The notes: generated by a model from the letters alone, not told the origin. A DNA stretch of 64,000 bases from Monoplex corrugatus (GCA_030674185.1 CM060312.1:29482335-29546334), one strand, 5' to 3'; positions 1 through 10,940 are shown, counted from the first letter of the stretch. Translations and numbers: made by a program.

Positions 1-3000
1 GAACAAAACAACAGCAGTGTATAGGCAGTGAACAAAACAACAGCAGTGTATAGGCAGTGAACAAAACAACAGCAGTGTCTGGGCAGTGAACAAAACAACA
101 GCAATGTATAGGCAGTGAACAAACAACAGCAGTGTCTGGGCAGTGAACAAAACAACAGCAATGTATAGGCAGTGAACAAAACAACAGCAATGTATAGGCA
201 GTGAACAAAACAACAGCAATGTATAGGCAGTGAACAAAACAACAGCAATGTATAGGCAGTGAACAAAACAACAGCAATGTATAGGCAGTGAACAAAACAA
301 CAGCAGTGTCTGGGCAGTGAACAAAACAACAGCAATGTATAGGCAGTGAACAAACAACAGCAATGTATAGGCAGTGAACAAAACAACAGCAATGTATAGG
401 CAGTGAACAAACAACAGCAATGTATAGGCAGTGAACAAAACAACAGCAATGTATAGGCAGTGAACAAAACAACAGCAATGTATAGGCAGTGAACAAAACA
501 ACAGCAATGTATAGGCAGTGAACAAAACAACAGCAATGTATAGGCAGTGAACAAAACAACACATAGCAATGTATAGGCAGTGAACAAAACAACAGAATGT
601 ATAGGCAGTGAACAAAACAACAGTAATGTATAGGCAGTGAACAAAACAACAGCAATGTATAGGCAGTGCAACATGAAGGCTAACAAAACAACAGCAATGT
701 ATAGCAGTGAACAAAACAACACAATGTATAGCAGTGAACATAACAACAAAGAGCAGTGAACAAAACAACAAGAGCATGAAATAACACGCATGGGCAGTGA
801 ACAAAACAACAGTAATGTATAGGCAGTGAACAAAACAACAGCAATGTTAGGCAGTGAACAAAACAACAGTAATGTATAGGCAGTGAACAAAACAACAGCA
901 ATGTTGGCAGTGAACAAAACAACAGCAATGTATAGGCAGTGAACAAAACAACAGCAATGTCTAGGCAGTGAACAAAACAACAGCAATGTATAGGCAGTGA
1001 ACAAAACAACAGCAGTGTATAGGCAGTGAACAAAACAACATAATGTATAGGCAGTGAACAAAACAACAGCAATGTATAGGCAGTGAACAAAACACAGTAA
1101 TGTATAGGCAGTGAACAAAACAACAGTAATGTATAGGCAGTGAACAAAACAACAGTAATGTATAGGCAGTGAACAAAACAACAGCAATGTATAGCAGTGA
1201 ACAAAACAACAGCAATGTATAGGCAGTGAACAAAACAACAACAATGTATAGGCAGTGAACAAAACAACAACAATGTATAGGCATGAACAAAACAACAACA
1301 ATGTATAGGCAGTGAACAAAACAACAGCAATGTATAGCAGTGAACAAAACAACAGTAATGTATAGGCAGTGAACAAAACAACAGAATGTATAGGCAGTGA
1401 ACAAAACAACAGCAATGTCTGGCAGTGAACAAAACAACAGTAATGTATAGGCAGTGAACAAAACAACAGTAATGTATAGGCAGTGAACAAAACAACAACA
1501 ATGTATAGGCATGAACAAAACACACAGTGTATAGCATGAACAAAACAACAACAATGTATAGGCAGTGAACAAAACAACAGCAGTGTATAGGCATGAACAA
1601 AACAACAACAATGTATAGCAGTGAACAAAACAACAACAATGTATAGGCAGTGAACAAAACAACAACAATGTATAGGCATGAACAAAACAACAACAATGTA
1701 TAGCAGTGAACAAAACAACAGCAATGTATAGCATGAACAAAACAACAGCAATGTATAGGCATGAACAAAACAACAACAATGTATAGGCAGTGAACAAAAC
1801 AACAACAATGTTGGCAGTGAACAAAACAACAGTAATGTATAGCAGTGAACAAAACAACAGTAATGTATAACAGTGAACAAACAACAGCAATGTCTGGGCA
1901 TGAACAAAACAACAGCAATGTATAGGCAGTGAACAAAACAACAGTAATGTATAGGCAGTGAACAAAACAACAGCAATGTATAACATAACAAAACAACAGC
2001 ATGTATAGGCAGTGAAAAAAACAACAGTAATGTATACAGTGAACAAAACAACAGCAATGTATAGGCAGTGAACAAAACAACAGTAATGTATAGGCAGTGA
2101 ACAAAACAACAGCAATGTATAGGCAGTGAACAAACAACAGTAATGTATAGGCAGTGAACAAAACAACAGAATGTATAGGCATGAACAAAACAACAGCAAT
2201 GTATAGGCAGTGAACAAAACAACAGCAATGTATAGGCAGTGAACAAAACAACAGCAATGTATAGGCAGTGAACAAAACAACAGTAATGTATAGGCAGTGA
2301 ACAAACAACAGCAGTGTATAGGCAGTGAACAAAACAACAGCAATGTATAGGCAGTGAACAAAACAACAGCAGTGTATAGGCAATGAAACAAAACAACAGC
2401 AGTGTATAGGCAGTGAACAAAACAACAGTAATGTATAGGCAATGAACAAAAACAACAACAATGTATAGGCAGTGAACAAAACAACAGCAGTGTATAGGCA
2501 GTGAACAAAACAACAGCAATGTATAGGCAGTGAACAAAACAACAGCAATGTATAGGCAGTGAACAAAACAACAACAATGTATAGGCAGTGAACAAAACAA
2601 CAGCAGTGTATAGGCAGTGAACAAAACAACAACAATGTATAGGCAGTGAACAAAACAACAGCAATGTATAGGCAGTGAACAAAACAACAGTAATGTATAG
2701 GCAGTGAACAAAACAACAGCATGTCATGGCAGTGAACAAAACAACAGTCAGTGTATAGGCAGTGAACAAAACAACAGCAGTGTCTGGCAGTGAACAAAAC
2801 AACAGTAATGTATAGGCAGTGAACAAAACAACAGCAATGTATAGGCAGTGAACAAAACAACAGCAATGTATAGGCAGTGAACAAAACAACAGCAATGTAT
2901 AGGCAGTGAACAAAACAACAGCAATGTATAGGCAGTGAACAAAACAACAGCAATGTATAGACAGTGAACAAAACAACAGCAATGTATAGGCAGTGAACAA

Positions 3001-4577
3001 AACAACAGTAATGTTAAGGCAGTGAACAAAACAACAGCAATGTATAGGCATGTGAACAAAACAACAGCAATGTATAGGCAGTGAACAAAACAACAGTAAT
3101 GTAGGCAGTGAACAAAACAACAGCAATGTATAGGCAGTGAACAAAACAACAGTAATGTATGGCAGTGAACAAAACAACAGCAATGTATAACAGGTGAACA
3201 AAACAACAGAATGTATAGGCAGTGAACAAAACAACAGCAGTGTATAGGCAGTGAACAAAACAACAGCAGTGTATAGGCAGTGAACAAAACAACAGCAGTG
3301 TATAGGCAGTGAACAAAACAACAGCAGTGTATAGGCAGTGAACAAAACAACAGCAATGTATAGGCAGTGAACAAAACAACAGCAATGTATAGGCAGTGAA
3401 CAAAACAACAGCAATGTATGGGCAGTGAACAAAACAACAGTAATGTATAGGCAGTGAACAAAACAACAGTAATGTATAGGCAGTGAACAAAACAACAGCA
3501 GTGTATAGGCAGTGAACAAAACAACAACAATGTATAGGCAGTGAACAAAACAACAGTAATGTATAGGCAGTGAACAAAACAACAGCAATGTATAGGCAGT
3601 GAACAAAACAACAACAATGTATAGGCAGTGAACAAAACAACAGTAATGTATAGGCAGTGAACAAAACAACAGCAATGTATAGGCAGTGAACAAAACAACA
3701 GTAATGTATAGGCAGTGAACAAAACAACAGCAGTGTATAGGCAGTGAACAAAACAACAGTAATGTATAGGCAGTGAACAAAACAACAGTAATGTATAGGC
3801 AGTGAACAAAACAACAGCAATGTATAGACAGTGAACAAAACAACAGTAATGTATAGACAGTGAACAAAACAACAGCAATGTATAGGCAGTGAACAAAACA
3901 ACAGCAATGTATAGACAGTGAACAAAACAACAGCAATGTATAGACAGTGAACAAAACAACAGTAATGTATAGGCAGTGAACAAAACAACAGTAATGTATA
4001 GGCAGTGAACAAAACAACAATGTATAGGCAGTGAACAAAACAACAGCAATGTATAGACAGTGAACAAAACAACAGTAATGTATAGGCAGTGAACAAAACA
4101 ACAATGTACAGGCAGTGAACAAAACAACAGCAGTGTATAGGCAGTGAACAAAACAACAGCAATGTATAGGCAGTGAACAAAACAACAGCAATGTATAGGC
4201 AGTGAACAAAACAACAGCAGTGTATAGGCAGTGAACAAAACAACAGCAATGTATAGGCAGTGAACAAAACAACAGCAATGTATAGGCAGTGAACAAAACA
4301 ACAGCAATGTATGGGCAGTGAACAAAACAACAGTAATGTATAGGCAGTGAACAAAACAACAGCAATGTATAGGCAGTGAACAAAACAACAGCAATGTATA
4401 GGCAGTGAACAAAACAACAACAGTGACTGGGCAGTGAACAAAACAACAGTAATGTATAGGCAGTGAACAAAACAACAGCAATGTATAGGCAGTGAACAAA
4501 ACAACAGCAATGTATAGGCAGTGAACAAAACAACAACAGTGACTGGGCAGTGAACAAAACAACAACAGCAGCAACAA
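1..4577. repeat. 29-bp minisatellite array, about 157 units
   Basis: A 29-bp unit is repeated from the first base to about 4560; the array therefore continues beyond the left edge. A typical unit contains aacaaaacaacagcaatg followed by tataggcagtg. Variants alternate at a few sites (agcaatg, agtaatg, agcagtg, aacaatg; tatagg against tctggg). Units are regular from about 2800 to 4560. Between about 540 and 2450 many units carry 1-3 base deletions. The array ends in CAA/CAG-rich sequence at 4557-4600. The minus strand is almost free of stops in all three frames because 29 is not a multiple of 3, so very long ORFs here (up to about 1200 codons) are an artefact of the repeat. No gene is supported. 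Confidence 0.97.
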
Positions 4578-4599
4578 CAACAACAACAGCAACAACAAC

Positions 4600-4810
4600 A
4601 AAATCCGACCTGGAAAGGGAAAGATTTCGCCAGGTTCAACTTGCCCAAGACACACAGTATGACAGGAAAAAAAAAAGTTAGCACAGACCCAGGCGTTGGC
4701 CTACCATCGACAGAGCTGGAAGAATCTGGTGAACAGGTTTTTAGTGCGGCGCCCCAGCAATTCTTCTCGGAGCAATGGGAGAGAAGAAAGGAAAAAATCG
4801 TCCATGTCCT
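4600..4810 (+). mobile_element. 3' fragment of a non-LTR retrotransposon (LINE)
   Basis: The stretch 4684-4760 is clearly homologous to 41416-41485: both share a 'cagagctggaagaatct' core and the following 'tttttagtgc.g.gcc' block. The second copy is joined to a recognisable LINE ORF2 C-terminus, so this piece is read as the end of the same LINE family. It is truncated by the (CAA)n/minisatellite junction on its left. No intact reading frame remains. The clade is not certain. Confidence 0.6.
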
Positions 4811-4920
4811 CTTTTGATTTTTAAAAAATTTTTTTTTTACGTTCATGCGCTTCAGCTTCCACATGCATTGAAATGTACAAATGATCTTATATTTGTATGG
4901 CTGTTTTTATTTACCCCACC

Positions 4921-5518
4921 ATTTATTGTTATTGTTATTTTTGTTTAAAGCCCAGCCAACTACGCAGAGCCATATCAACCCCCCGTGGGGATGCCGGGGG
5001 CTCTTTCAGTATAAACAGTATCCCCACCTTCTGGAAATTCTGTGCTAGAAATGTCCTATTTTCTCTCACTCTCTTTGTTTCTGCCTTGTTCCTTTGCTTT
5101 CTGTCATTTCTTCTTATCATTTTCTGCCTTGCTGGTCTATTCACCTGTATGTGTTCGATAAAGTCTTACTTACTTTTTGTTAGGATTGATAATTTGGTAC
5201 ATGTATTAAATGCATTTTTGGCTCAAGGAAGGTGACATATGCGGAAGCAATTTCAGGAAATATAGTCCTGTTTTTATGTGTTTCGGTGTCCTTAGGTATG
5301 CTTAAATTTGTATTCAGGTGTTTTTTTTTTAATCCCCTGTGCGATAAACTGGACGGAGTGGTCAACGCCAGGGGCATGTCCGCAGATTATGTGCGCGAAT
5401 GCACTGATATGGGTACTTAATTTTCTTTCAAGTTTTGTATGTTTTGAAACGGTTATAGCCCTGATATGGCTCTACGCAGTCGGCTGGGCTTTAAACAAAA
5501 ATAACAGTAAGAATAAGA
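4921..5518 (+). mobile_element. Non-autonomous DNA transposon (MITE family C) with long terminal inverted repeats
   Basis: The left end TTTAAAGCCCAGCC (from 4944) continues through a CAGAGCCATATCA block. It is mirrored at 5469-5495, where TGATATGGCTCTACG leads into GGCTGGGCTTTAAA. The inverted match continues outward into (TTATTG)n on the left and its complement on the right, giving TIRs of about 55 bp. The interior, about 500 bp, has no transposase motif; ORFs here are short and unrelated to known proteins. Other copies lie at about 5507-5650, 14735-15290, 29745-30330 and 57310-57640, which establishes it as a dispersed family. The superfamily is not assigned. Confidence 0.8.
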
Positions 5519-5655
5519 GCCATAACAGGGCTATAACCATCTCAGAATGTACACAATACCTCACTGGAGCAGAAAACAGGAAAAGAAAATTAAATACACA
5601 TATCAATGCATTCACGCATATAATCGAAGGATATGCCCCTTGGCGTTGATCACTA
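5507..5655 (-). mobile_element. Truncated second copy of MITE family C, inverted next to the first
   Basis: The segment containing 'gggctataaccatctcag' and 'acacatatcaatgcattc' matches the reverse orientation copies at 14.8 and 29.8 kb. It stops at about 5650, where a (GAAACT)n tract begins. It lies head to head with the complete copy on its left. Confidence 0.65.
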
Positions 5656-6033
5656 GAGAAACTGAAACTGAAACTGAAACTGAAACCCCGCCCCGTTCCG
5701 TTAGAAATCATCGTTTCCTTCGTGCAAGCAGTTCTGGCTTATTCTGCAGCTGACCTACAAAGCTAAAGGCTGTTGTTCGCCATCCACCATCTGCGGCCTG
5801 CTGTGTCGGGGGACAGTTGCCGCTCTAACAAGTTGGAAGCTGCCTTTCCCAGGTGGTTTCTTGACAAGACCCGTCCATCTGTCTTGGTACTGTATATACC
5901 CTCTGTGGGTTGGCCATGGTCATATCCGTCCATTTCTACATGTGTACATTTTATTTCTGCCTATGTTGTTTTGTGCATCTTTCGTGAAGGACAGCACAAT
6001 TTTTCCTTTGTTGCGATAAACCTTTAATCTGCC
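5651..6033. other. Short (GAAACT)n tract and unassigned sequence
   Basis: A (GAAACT)4 tract at 5657-5684 resembles the end of dispersed repeat family B. The rest to 6033 holds no ORF or motif that I recognise. Confidence 0.5.
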
Positions 6034-6182
6034 TTCTCTCTCTCTCTTCTCTCTCTCTTCTTCTTCTTCTTCTTCTTCTTCTCCTCCTCCTCCTCTCCTC
6101 TCTCCTCCTCCTCCTCCTCCTCTTCTTCTCTCTTCTTCTTCTTCTTCTTCTTCTTCTTCTTCTTCTTCTTCCTTCTTCTCAA
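6034..6182 (+). repeat. Polypyrimidine microsatellite (CTT)n/(CTC)n
   Basis: About 150 bases are almost pure pyrimidine on the plus strand, mixing CTT, CTC and CTCTCT runs. A shorter (TTC)n run recurs at 6419-6445. Confidence 0.95.
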
Positions 6183-6250
6183 GTTGTTCTTGATCCTCAA
6201 CTCACTCCCCTACGACCTCACAGTTATGGAACTATCTAGGTAGGACTAAG

Positions 6251-6420
6251 GACCTGGCCAGCTCGTGGGTTTATATGCAGGATTAATGTTTGTGCCGTGG
6301 TCATCCTGGATCTTCTACATCACATGGCACCTGTGACGTTAGTGCATACGGAATTCATTCCGAGCGCGGAGACGTCATCTTGAGAAAATTGAAACTGAAA
6401 CTGAAACTGAAACTGAAACT
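6251..6420 (-). repeat. Dispersed repeat family B with (AGTTTC)n end
   Basis: Read on the minus strand this begins with (AGTTTC)n, then TCTCAAGATGACGTCTCC, a GAATTC-containing block, CACTAACGTCAC, and a GATCATGGCAC-like block ending near GAGCTGGCCAGG. The same order is seen at 18876-19035, 34128-34272 and 53850-54002 on the plus strand. It looks like a short interspersed element. No clear polymerase III boxes were found in it. Confidence 0.75.
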
Positions 6421-6486
6421 TCTTCTTCTTCTTCTTCTTCTTCTCTTAAGCAATACTCAATAGCACGAAGCTTTCCACTGTAAAAG

Positions 6487-7260
6487 TTTGTTTTATATCC
6501 AAGTAGGTTGCAACGCTATTACACTTTCTGACTCAGTCAAGAATCTCGACGTTGTTCTTTATCCTCAAATCTCTATGCAGAGGCTCATCACCCAGACCTG
6601 TCAGTCTTGTTACGGTCAATTGCGACGCTTCAGTTCTGTCCGCCGTTGTATTTCAACTTTAGCAGCTTCTAAACTCGCGACTTCTCTAAATATTGTGTTG
6701 TATCAATTAATGTAACTCTCTGCTCTCTGGCTTGTCTGCCTTGTCTGTCACATGCCTTCAGCGTATTCAGAATTCTGTTGCTAGTCTTGTTCTTCATGTA
6801 AAGAGGCTTGCTTCATTTCCACCTTGCGTCATTTTCTCCACTGGTTGCCTGTTACTCAAAGAATTTCATACAAAAGCAATACATTATGCTACTAGTGTAT
6901 TAGTAACATTGCGCCTACTTATCTTTGCGACAAACTCCGAATGTACACCTCTTCGCTCTGCTTCTGACACTACTTGTTTACAAATTCTTCCATAACGATA
7001 TTCCACAGCTGGTAGCCGCTCATTTTCTGTGTCTGGTCCGTACGTTTGGAATGAGTTTCCCCTGTCTTTTCGACAGTCACATACTCTGTCTCCTTTCAAG
7101 TGTGACGTTTTGAAGACGTACATTTTTGTTCTAGCAGTGATTTTACCTTCCACGCCCACCCCCACCCCACACACTTATCTCATCCCCTTCTGTCTTCCGC
7201 CTCCCAGTATGCTTGTGCTTTGTTTCCGTAAGTTTTTGTCATTGTGAGTAAATGTTTTAG
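6487..7260 (+). mobile_element. Degenerate LINE (CR1/Jockey-like) ORF2 C-terminal region
   Basis: Translation across frames gives a recognisable C-terminal sequence of CR1/Jockey-type reverse transcriptases: a VKNLDVVL segment, then QTCQSCYGQLRR, a LQRIQNSVASLV block, a TLRHFLHWLPVTQRI-like block (in a shifted frame) and PLRSASDTTCLQI. The usual reading frame is broken by stops and frameshifts (for example after 6713), so this is a dead 5'-truncated copy. The part after about 7110 would be the end of the ORF and 3' UTR. The family name is from memory of the motif order, not a search. Confidence 0.8.
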
Positions 7261-7320
7261 CGAATGATGAGAGTGTACGCTTTTATTTGATTTGCATTTC
7301 GAGATATGGCGCCTTATTCA

Positions 7321-7487
7321 CATGAAAATGATGATGATGGTGATGATGATGATGCTGTTGTTGCTGCTGCTGCTGATGACGATGACGACGACTGACCATG
7401 ATGACGATTTATGATGATGATGATGGTTGTGGTGGTGGTAGTGGTGGTGGTGGTGGTGGTGATGATGATTATTATGATTATTCATAG
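7321..7487 (+). repeat. (GAT)n/(GGT)n compound microsatellite
   Basis: Imperfect GATGAT, GCTGCT and GGTGGT runs extend over about 165 bp. The His-rich minus-strand ORF across it is a by-product of the repeat. Confidence 0.9.
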
Positions 7488-7793
7488 AAACTTCAGCTGA
7501 AAACTTGACATGCGTCGAGGACAAGGGTAGACAGTGAAACAGATTTTAAAATGTTGTTAAAAGTTTCTAAAAAAAAAAAAAAAAAAAAGTCCTGTCCATG
7601 TACCTTCCTCCCAACTTGCTGATTTTAGCCGCACCCCCCCCCCCCCCCCTTCCTGCTTTCTTTCTTTAGGTCTGGGTGAGTTTGACCTTCACACTTTGAT
7701 CTCTATAGTTTGTATTCACGAGTCTTCAACAGTCCAAACCTTTGACCAAAATTGGGGAAAAATAAGTCTCTGAACAGCTGTGAAAATATTGCT

Positions 7794-7861
<68 letters not shown>
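7794..7861 (+). repeat. (CA)n microsatellite
   Basis: An uninterrupted CA tract of about 67 bp. The Cys-Val ORF on the minus strand is an artefact. Confidence 0.98.
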
Positions 7862-7862
<1 letters not shown>

Positions 7863-7902
7863 GTGTAGATTTCCGTTTTATCGGAGAGTACATACACGTG
7901 AC

Positions 7903-8106
7903 GTACACGTATACCACGTAATAACTAAACTGTAGTGTTTCTCTACACAACCAGATAATTCCAGATGGGACAGGAAATTAAATCGGAAGTATAGGTGGAC
8001 CAGGGTCGCATAAAAAAGTAAGATCGAGAACTTAACAGAAAAAGAAATGGCTGGAAAACAAATCCACTGAGACTAGAAATTAGGTCAGTGATCAATCAGA
8101 TACCCC
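7903..8106 (+). repeat. Left arm of a long inverted repeat
   Basis: This segment contains 'taactaaactgtagtgtttctc' and 'accagataattc', then a 'gaaattaaatcggaagta' block, and ends near 'gtcagtgatcaatcagat'. It is the reverse complement, with moderate divergence, of 9921-10136. The arms are about 200 bp and 1.8 kb apart. It may be two opposed copies of one repeat or the ends of a foldback element. Confidence 0.75.
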
Positions 8107-8159
8107 CACAAGTTTTATACACACGTCTTTCTCTGGGTAAAACTAAATAACGTACATCC

Positions 8160-8250
8160 CTCTCTCTCTCTCTCTGTCTCTGTCTCTCTGTCTGTCTGTC
8201 TCTGTCTCTCTCTCTCTGTCTGTCTCTCTCTCTCTCGCTCTCTCTCTCCC
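8160..8250 (+). repeat. (CT)n/(TCTG)n microsatellite
   Basis: Mixed CTCTCT and TCTG runs of about 90 bp. Confidence 0.95.
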
Positions 8251-8507
8251 TATTTTTAAAACTTTTCTTTTTAATGTTGAATAAAATTTCAAAAAGGGAG
8301 CACGGTAATGAAAGGTTTAGGCAGACAGTACGGTCATTGCCATGATCCTCTGTTGCGGCGGCGGCAACGTTAGTCAGTCTCAGCCTGCAGTTGTCTCCCT
8401 TGCCTTGCCGTACGAGTCACGATTGCCTCCCTTCCCGACGTTTCTCTTCCGTTCTTGAAAGTTTACGCAAGCTGTTTATACACACACGCACGCATGCGCG
8501 TGCGCGA

Positions 8508-8511
<4 letters not shown>

Positions 8512-8559
<48 letters not shown>

Positions 8560-8600
8560 ACATGCACGCACGCACGCACGCACGCACGCACACACTTTCT
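8512..8600 (+). repeat. (CA)n followed by (GCAC)n
   Basis: CA repeats followed by a GCAC tetramer run. A (TAG)n run follows at 8703-8743. Both give spurious His/Thr- or Ser-rich ORFs. Confidence 0.95.
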
Positions 8601-8929
8601 CTGTCTCTCTATCTGTCTGTCTCTGTCTTTTTTTTTTTTTTTCCCTCTAATCATCCTTCTGAACTGCTCTTTTTTCTACCTCCATTTATTATCTTTGGGT
8701 TTAGTAGCAGTAGTAGTAGTAGTAGTAGTGGTAGTAGTGGTAATTGTTGTTTGTAACAGTGTTAATATTTTTTGTGTGTAATCAGAAAATTGATTTCATC
8801 TTCTTTGATTTAATTGTAAGAACATTAGTCTATTTGACGCTTGATTTATCTTCTATAAATTTGTCACATGTAATGTTTTTCTCCCTCTATTTCATTTTAT
8901 TTTGTTTTATCTTATTACTATTTTGTTTA

Positions 8930-9110
8930 CTGTGTTTTCCTCTCCTCCTCCTCCTCTTCCTTCTTCTTCTTCTCTTCTTCGTCTTATTTTTATTAATATC
9001 ACTATCAACATTATCTTTCTTTCTTTATTTACTTATCATTATCTACCTGCTCATCTGTCTATCTATCTGTCTATACTATCTACCTCTCTCTCTCTATCTC
9101 TCTATCTATA

Positions 9111-9149
<39 letters not shown>

Positions 9150-9150
9150 T
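8930..9150 (+). repeat. Pyrimidine-rich DNA ending in (CTAT)n
   Basis: CTC/CTT-rich sequence grades into a CTAT tetranucleotide tract at 9105-9150. The Leu/Ser/Ile-rich plus-strand ORFs here are low complexity. Confidence 0.9.
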
Positions 9151-9159
9151 CTACCTATC

Positions 9160-9377
9160 TCTAAGTGGTGACTGTACGTTTGTTGATTTCATTGTATCTT
9201 AATTTTAGTATTCAACATGTATTTTCCTTAAGCTGTATTTGTTACTGTAAACAAATGTCATGTGTATAGAATAGCAACGGCAAGTTTGAAAAATGGCTTC
9301 TAGCCAATAGCTTTTACCGTTGAAAAATAAAGCATCATTGTCATTGTCATTGTCATTGTCATTGTCATTGTCATTTC
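9160..9377 (+). mobile_element. LINE-like 3' UTR with (TCATTG)n tail
   Basis: Unique sequence ending in an AATAAA-like 'gaaaaataaagcatc' runs directly into about seven TCATTG hexamers (9333-9376). A non-coding stretch with a microsatellite tail is typical of the 3' end of several non-LTR retrotransposon clades. There is no coding part to confirm the clade. Confidence 0.5.
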
Positions 9378-9388
9378 TCTCTTTCTCA

Positions 9389-9423
<35 letters not shown>

Positions 9424-9520
9424 TTACAACACAGAGAGAGAGAGAGACAGACAGAGAGACAGAGAGACAGAGAGAGAGACAGAGAGACAGAGGCAGAGAT
9501 AGAGACAGAGACAGAGACAC
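9377..9520 (+). repeat. (CT)n, (CA)n, (GAGA)n compound microsatellite
   Basis: CT, CA and AGAG/ACAG runs lie between the (TCATTG)n tail and a SINE. Confidence 0.95.
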
Positions 9521-9521
9521 A

Positions 9522-9800
9522 GAGAGAGCCGTGGACTAAAGATCTGACATCTCAGCTTCAACACCAGCCTGCAACATTAAAAACTGTATGTTCGCTACCC
9601 ATCTTTAAATGTTGCCATCATTCTGGTGGTGTTTGCTTAGTGTTTCATGTGCCCCTTTCTCCCCTTCCCTCCCATTTCAAGACCTTGCCACCGCACAGGG
9701 GTTTTGCTCAGGCTCGTTGAGTCTGTCAGAGAATTGCTGGCATCTTTGGGTGGACCGCATATGGCATTGTCCGAGTGCGATGAATTCCTTCCTGAACTAA
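9522..9800 (+). mobile_element. SINE family A copy (tRNA-derived)
   Basis: It is collinear with the better preserved copy at 43066-43375: a tRNA-like head, 'attaaaaactg', 'gttcgct', the 'tttcaagaccttgcca' core and a 'gagtgcgatgaattcc' end. Minus-strand copies lie at 38075, 51735 and 60255. The tRNA-like promoter in this copy is degraded. Confidence 0.75.
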
Positions 9801-9920
9801 CTCCGAACTGTAAAAGTGAGCATATGTCTGTCGGTAGATCGGGGAGGAGAGAGGGAATGGGTGGAAGGGGAGAGATGGAGAGTTGAGAGGAAGGATGGGG
9901 GGGGGGGGGGATGTGGGGGT

Positions 9921-10136
9921 GTCTGATCGATCACTGACCGAATTTCTAGCCTCAGTGGATTTGTTTTCCATCCATTTCTTTTTTTTTTTTTTTTCCCGTA
10001 AAGTTCTCGATCTTACTTTTTGTGCGACCCTGGTTCACTTTTACTTCCGATTTAATTTCCTGTTCTTTCTTGAATTATCTGGTTGTGTAGAGAAACACTA
10101 CAGTTTAGTTATTACACGTTATACGCGTATGTCAGG
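9921..10136 (-). repeat. Right arm of the long inverted repeat
   Basis: This is the reverse complement partner of 7903-8106, sharing the ACTACAGTTTAGTTATTACACG end and the AATTATCTGGTTGTGTAGAG block. A related 'gatcgatcattaaccgaatt' block at 13635-13680 shows the sequence is dispersed. Confidence 0.75.
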
Positions 10137-10216
10137 GATTTTGTATTATTTGCACACGATGTTTCTCTTCTTGTCCCGATGATGTAGAGAAGCGTTGTAG
10201 ACAACCATCATGTGTC

Positions 10217-10790
10217 TTGTTATATGGCACTGGCAATCATGGCCTTTCTGTAGGACTTGCATCTTTTGTCGCTGCTAGTATATCTCCTACCCTTTTTGTC
10301 TCTACCCCCTCTGCAAAACTGTTTATTGTTTTCTCCTTGGGTCTCTCTGGTGCTCTTTTTCCCTCTCGTTTTCCTCTTGTGACTAGATGCTCAAATTTCT
10401 CTTGTCTCAAAAAATGTCCCATGAATGTTGCTTGTCTTTTCCTGATTTTCTTCATTAATGCTCTTTTTATGTTTGCTTCTTTCAAGTCTGTCTCGATTGT
10501 TTTCTTTGCTATCCATGGAACTTTTAACATTCTTCTTAGAAACCACATTTCAGCTGCCTCAATCTTGTTCCTACTTTGCTTGCTGATTGTCTAGGGTTTG
10601 CATCCGAACAACAGTACTAATTCTACATAACGCTGGAAAACTCTTCCTGATGTCAGTTGCCAGACATTTGTTGGTAAGAAGCATTTCATTTTCTTGAATG
10701 CTGTCTTAGCTTGACCAATGCTCCTGGATATTTCTAGTGTGCATCTGCCATCTGGTGAGATGACTGTTCCCAGATATTTAAACTTGTCTT
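10217..10790 (-). mobile_element. LINE ORF2 C-terminal fragment
   Basis: The minus-strand ORF 10548-10237 reads like the end of a LINE polymerase: FLRRMLKVPWIAKKT, then KIRKRQATFMGHFLRQ, then GKRAPERPKEK and a DILAATKD block. Upstream, at 10780-10600, broken frames give the 'YLG..ISPDG' block that normally precedes it. The copy is 5' truncated and damaged. The same type of C-terminus occurs at 22060-22260 (minus) and 26344-26450 (plus). Confidence 0.85.
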
Positions 10791-10847
10791 AGTGTTGTGC
10801 CATTTGCTAATGTTTTACATGAGGAGATTTCTTGGATTTTGTTGTTT

Positions 10848-10940
10848 GTTTGCTTTTTGTTTGTTTGTTTGTTTGTTTGTGTTATTTTTGGTTTGATTCT
10901 ATTCCTTGTCCTTGTCCTTGTCCTTGTCCTTGTCCTCATC
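10848..10940 (+). repeat. (TTTG)n and (TTGTCC)n microsatellites
   Basis: A TTTG run (10851-10880) is followed by five to six TTGTCC hexamers (10903-10936). Confidence 0.95.

Noticed and set aside
1..4577. CRISPR-like array (29-bp repeats)
   Set aside because: Units are head to tail with no spacers, in an animal genome. It is a minisatellite.
680..4864. Very long minus-strand ORFs (600-1200 codons) in the first 4.8 kb
   Set aside because: All read the same 29-residue cycle of the minisatellite in different frames, and they overlap one another. There is no start context, domain or splice evidence.
9333..9376. (TCATTG)n as a telomere-like repeat
   Set aside because: It is short, internal, does not match the TTAGGG motif expected in molluscs, and follows a LINE-like 3' UTR.
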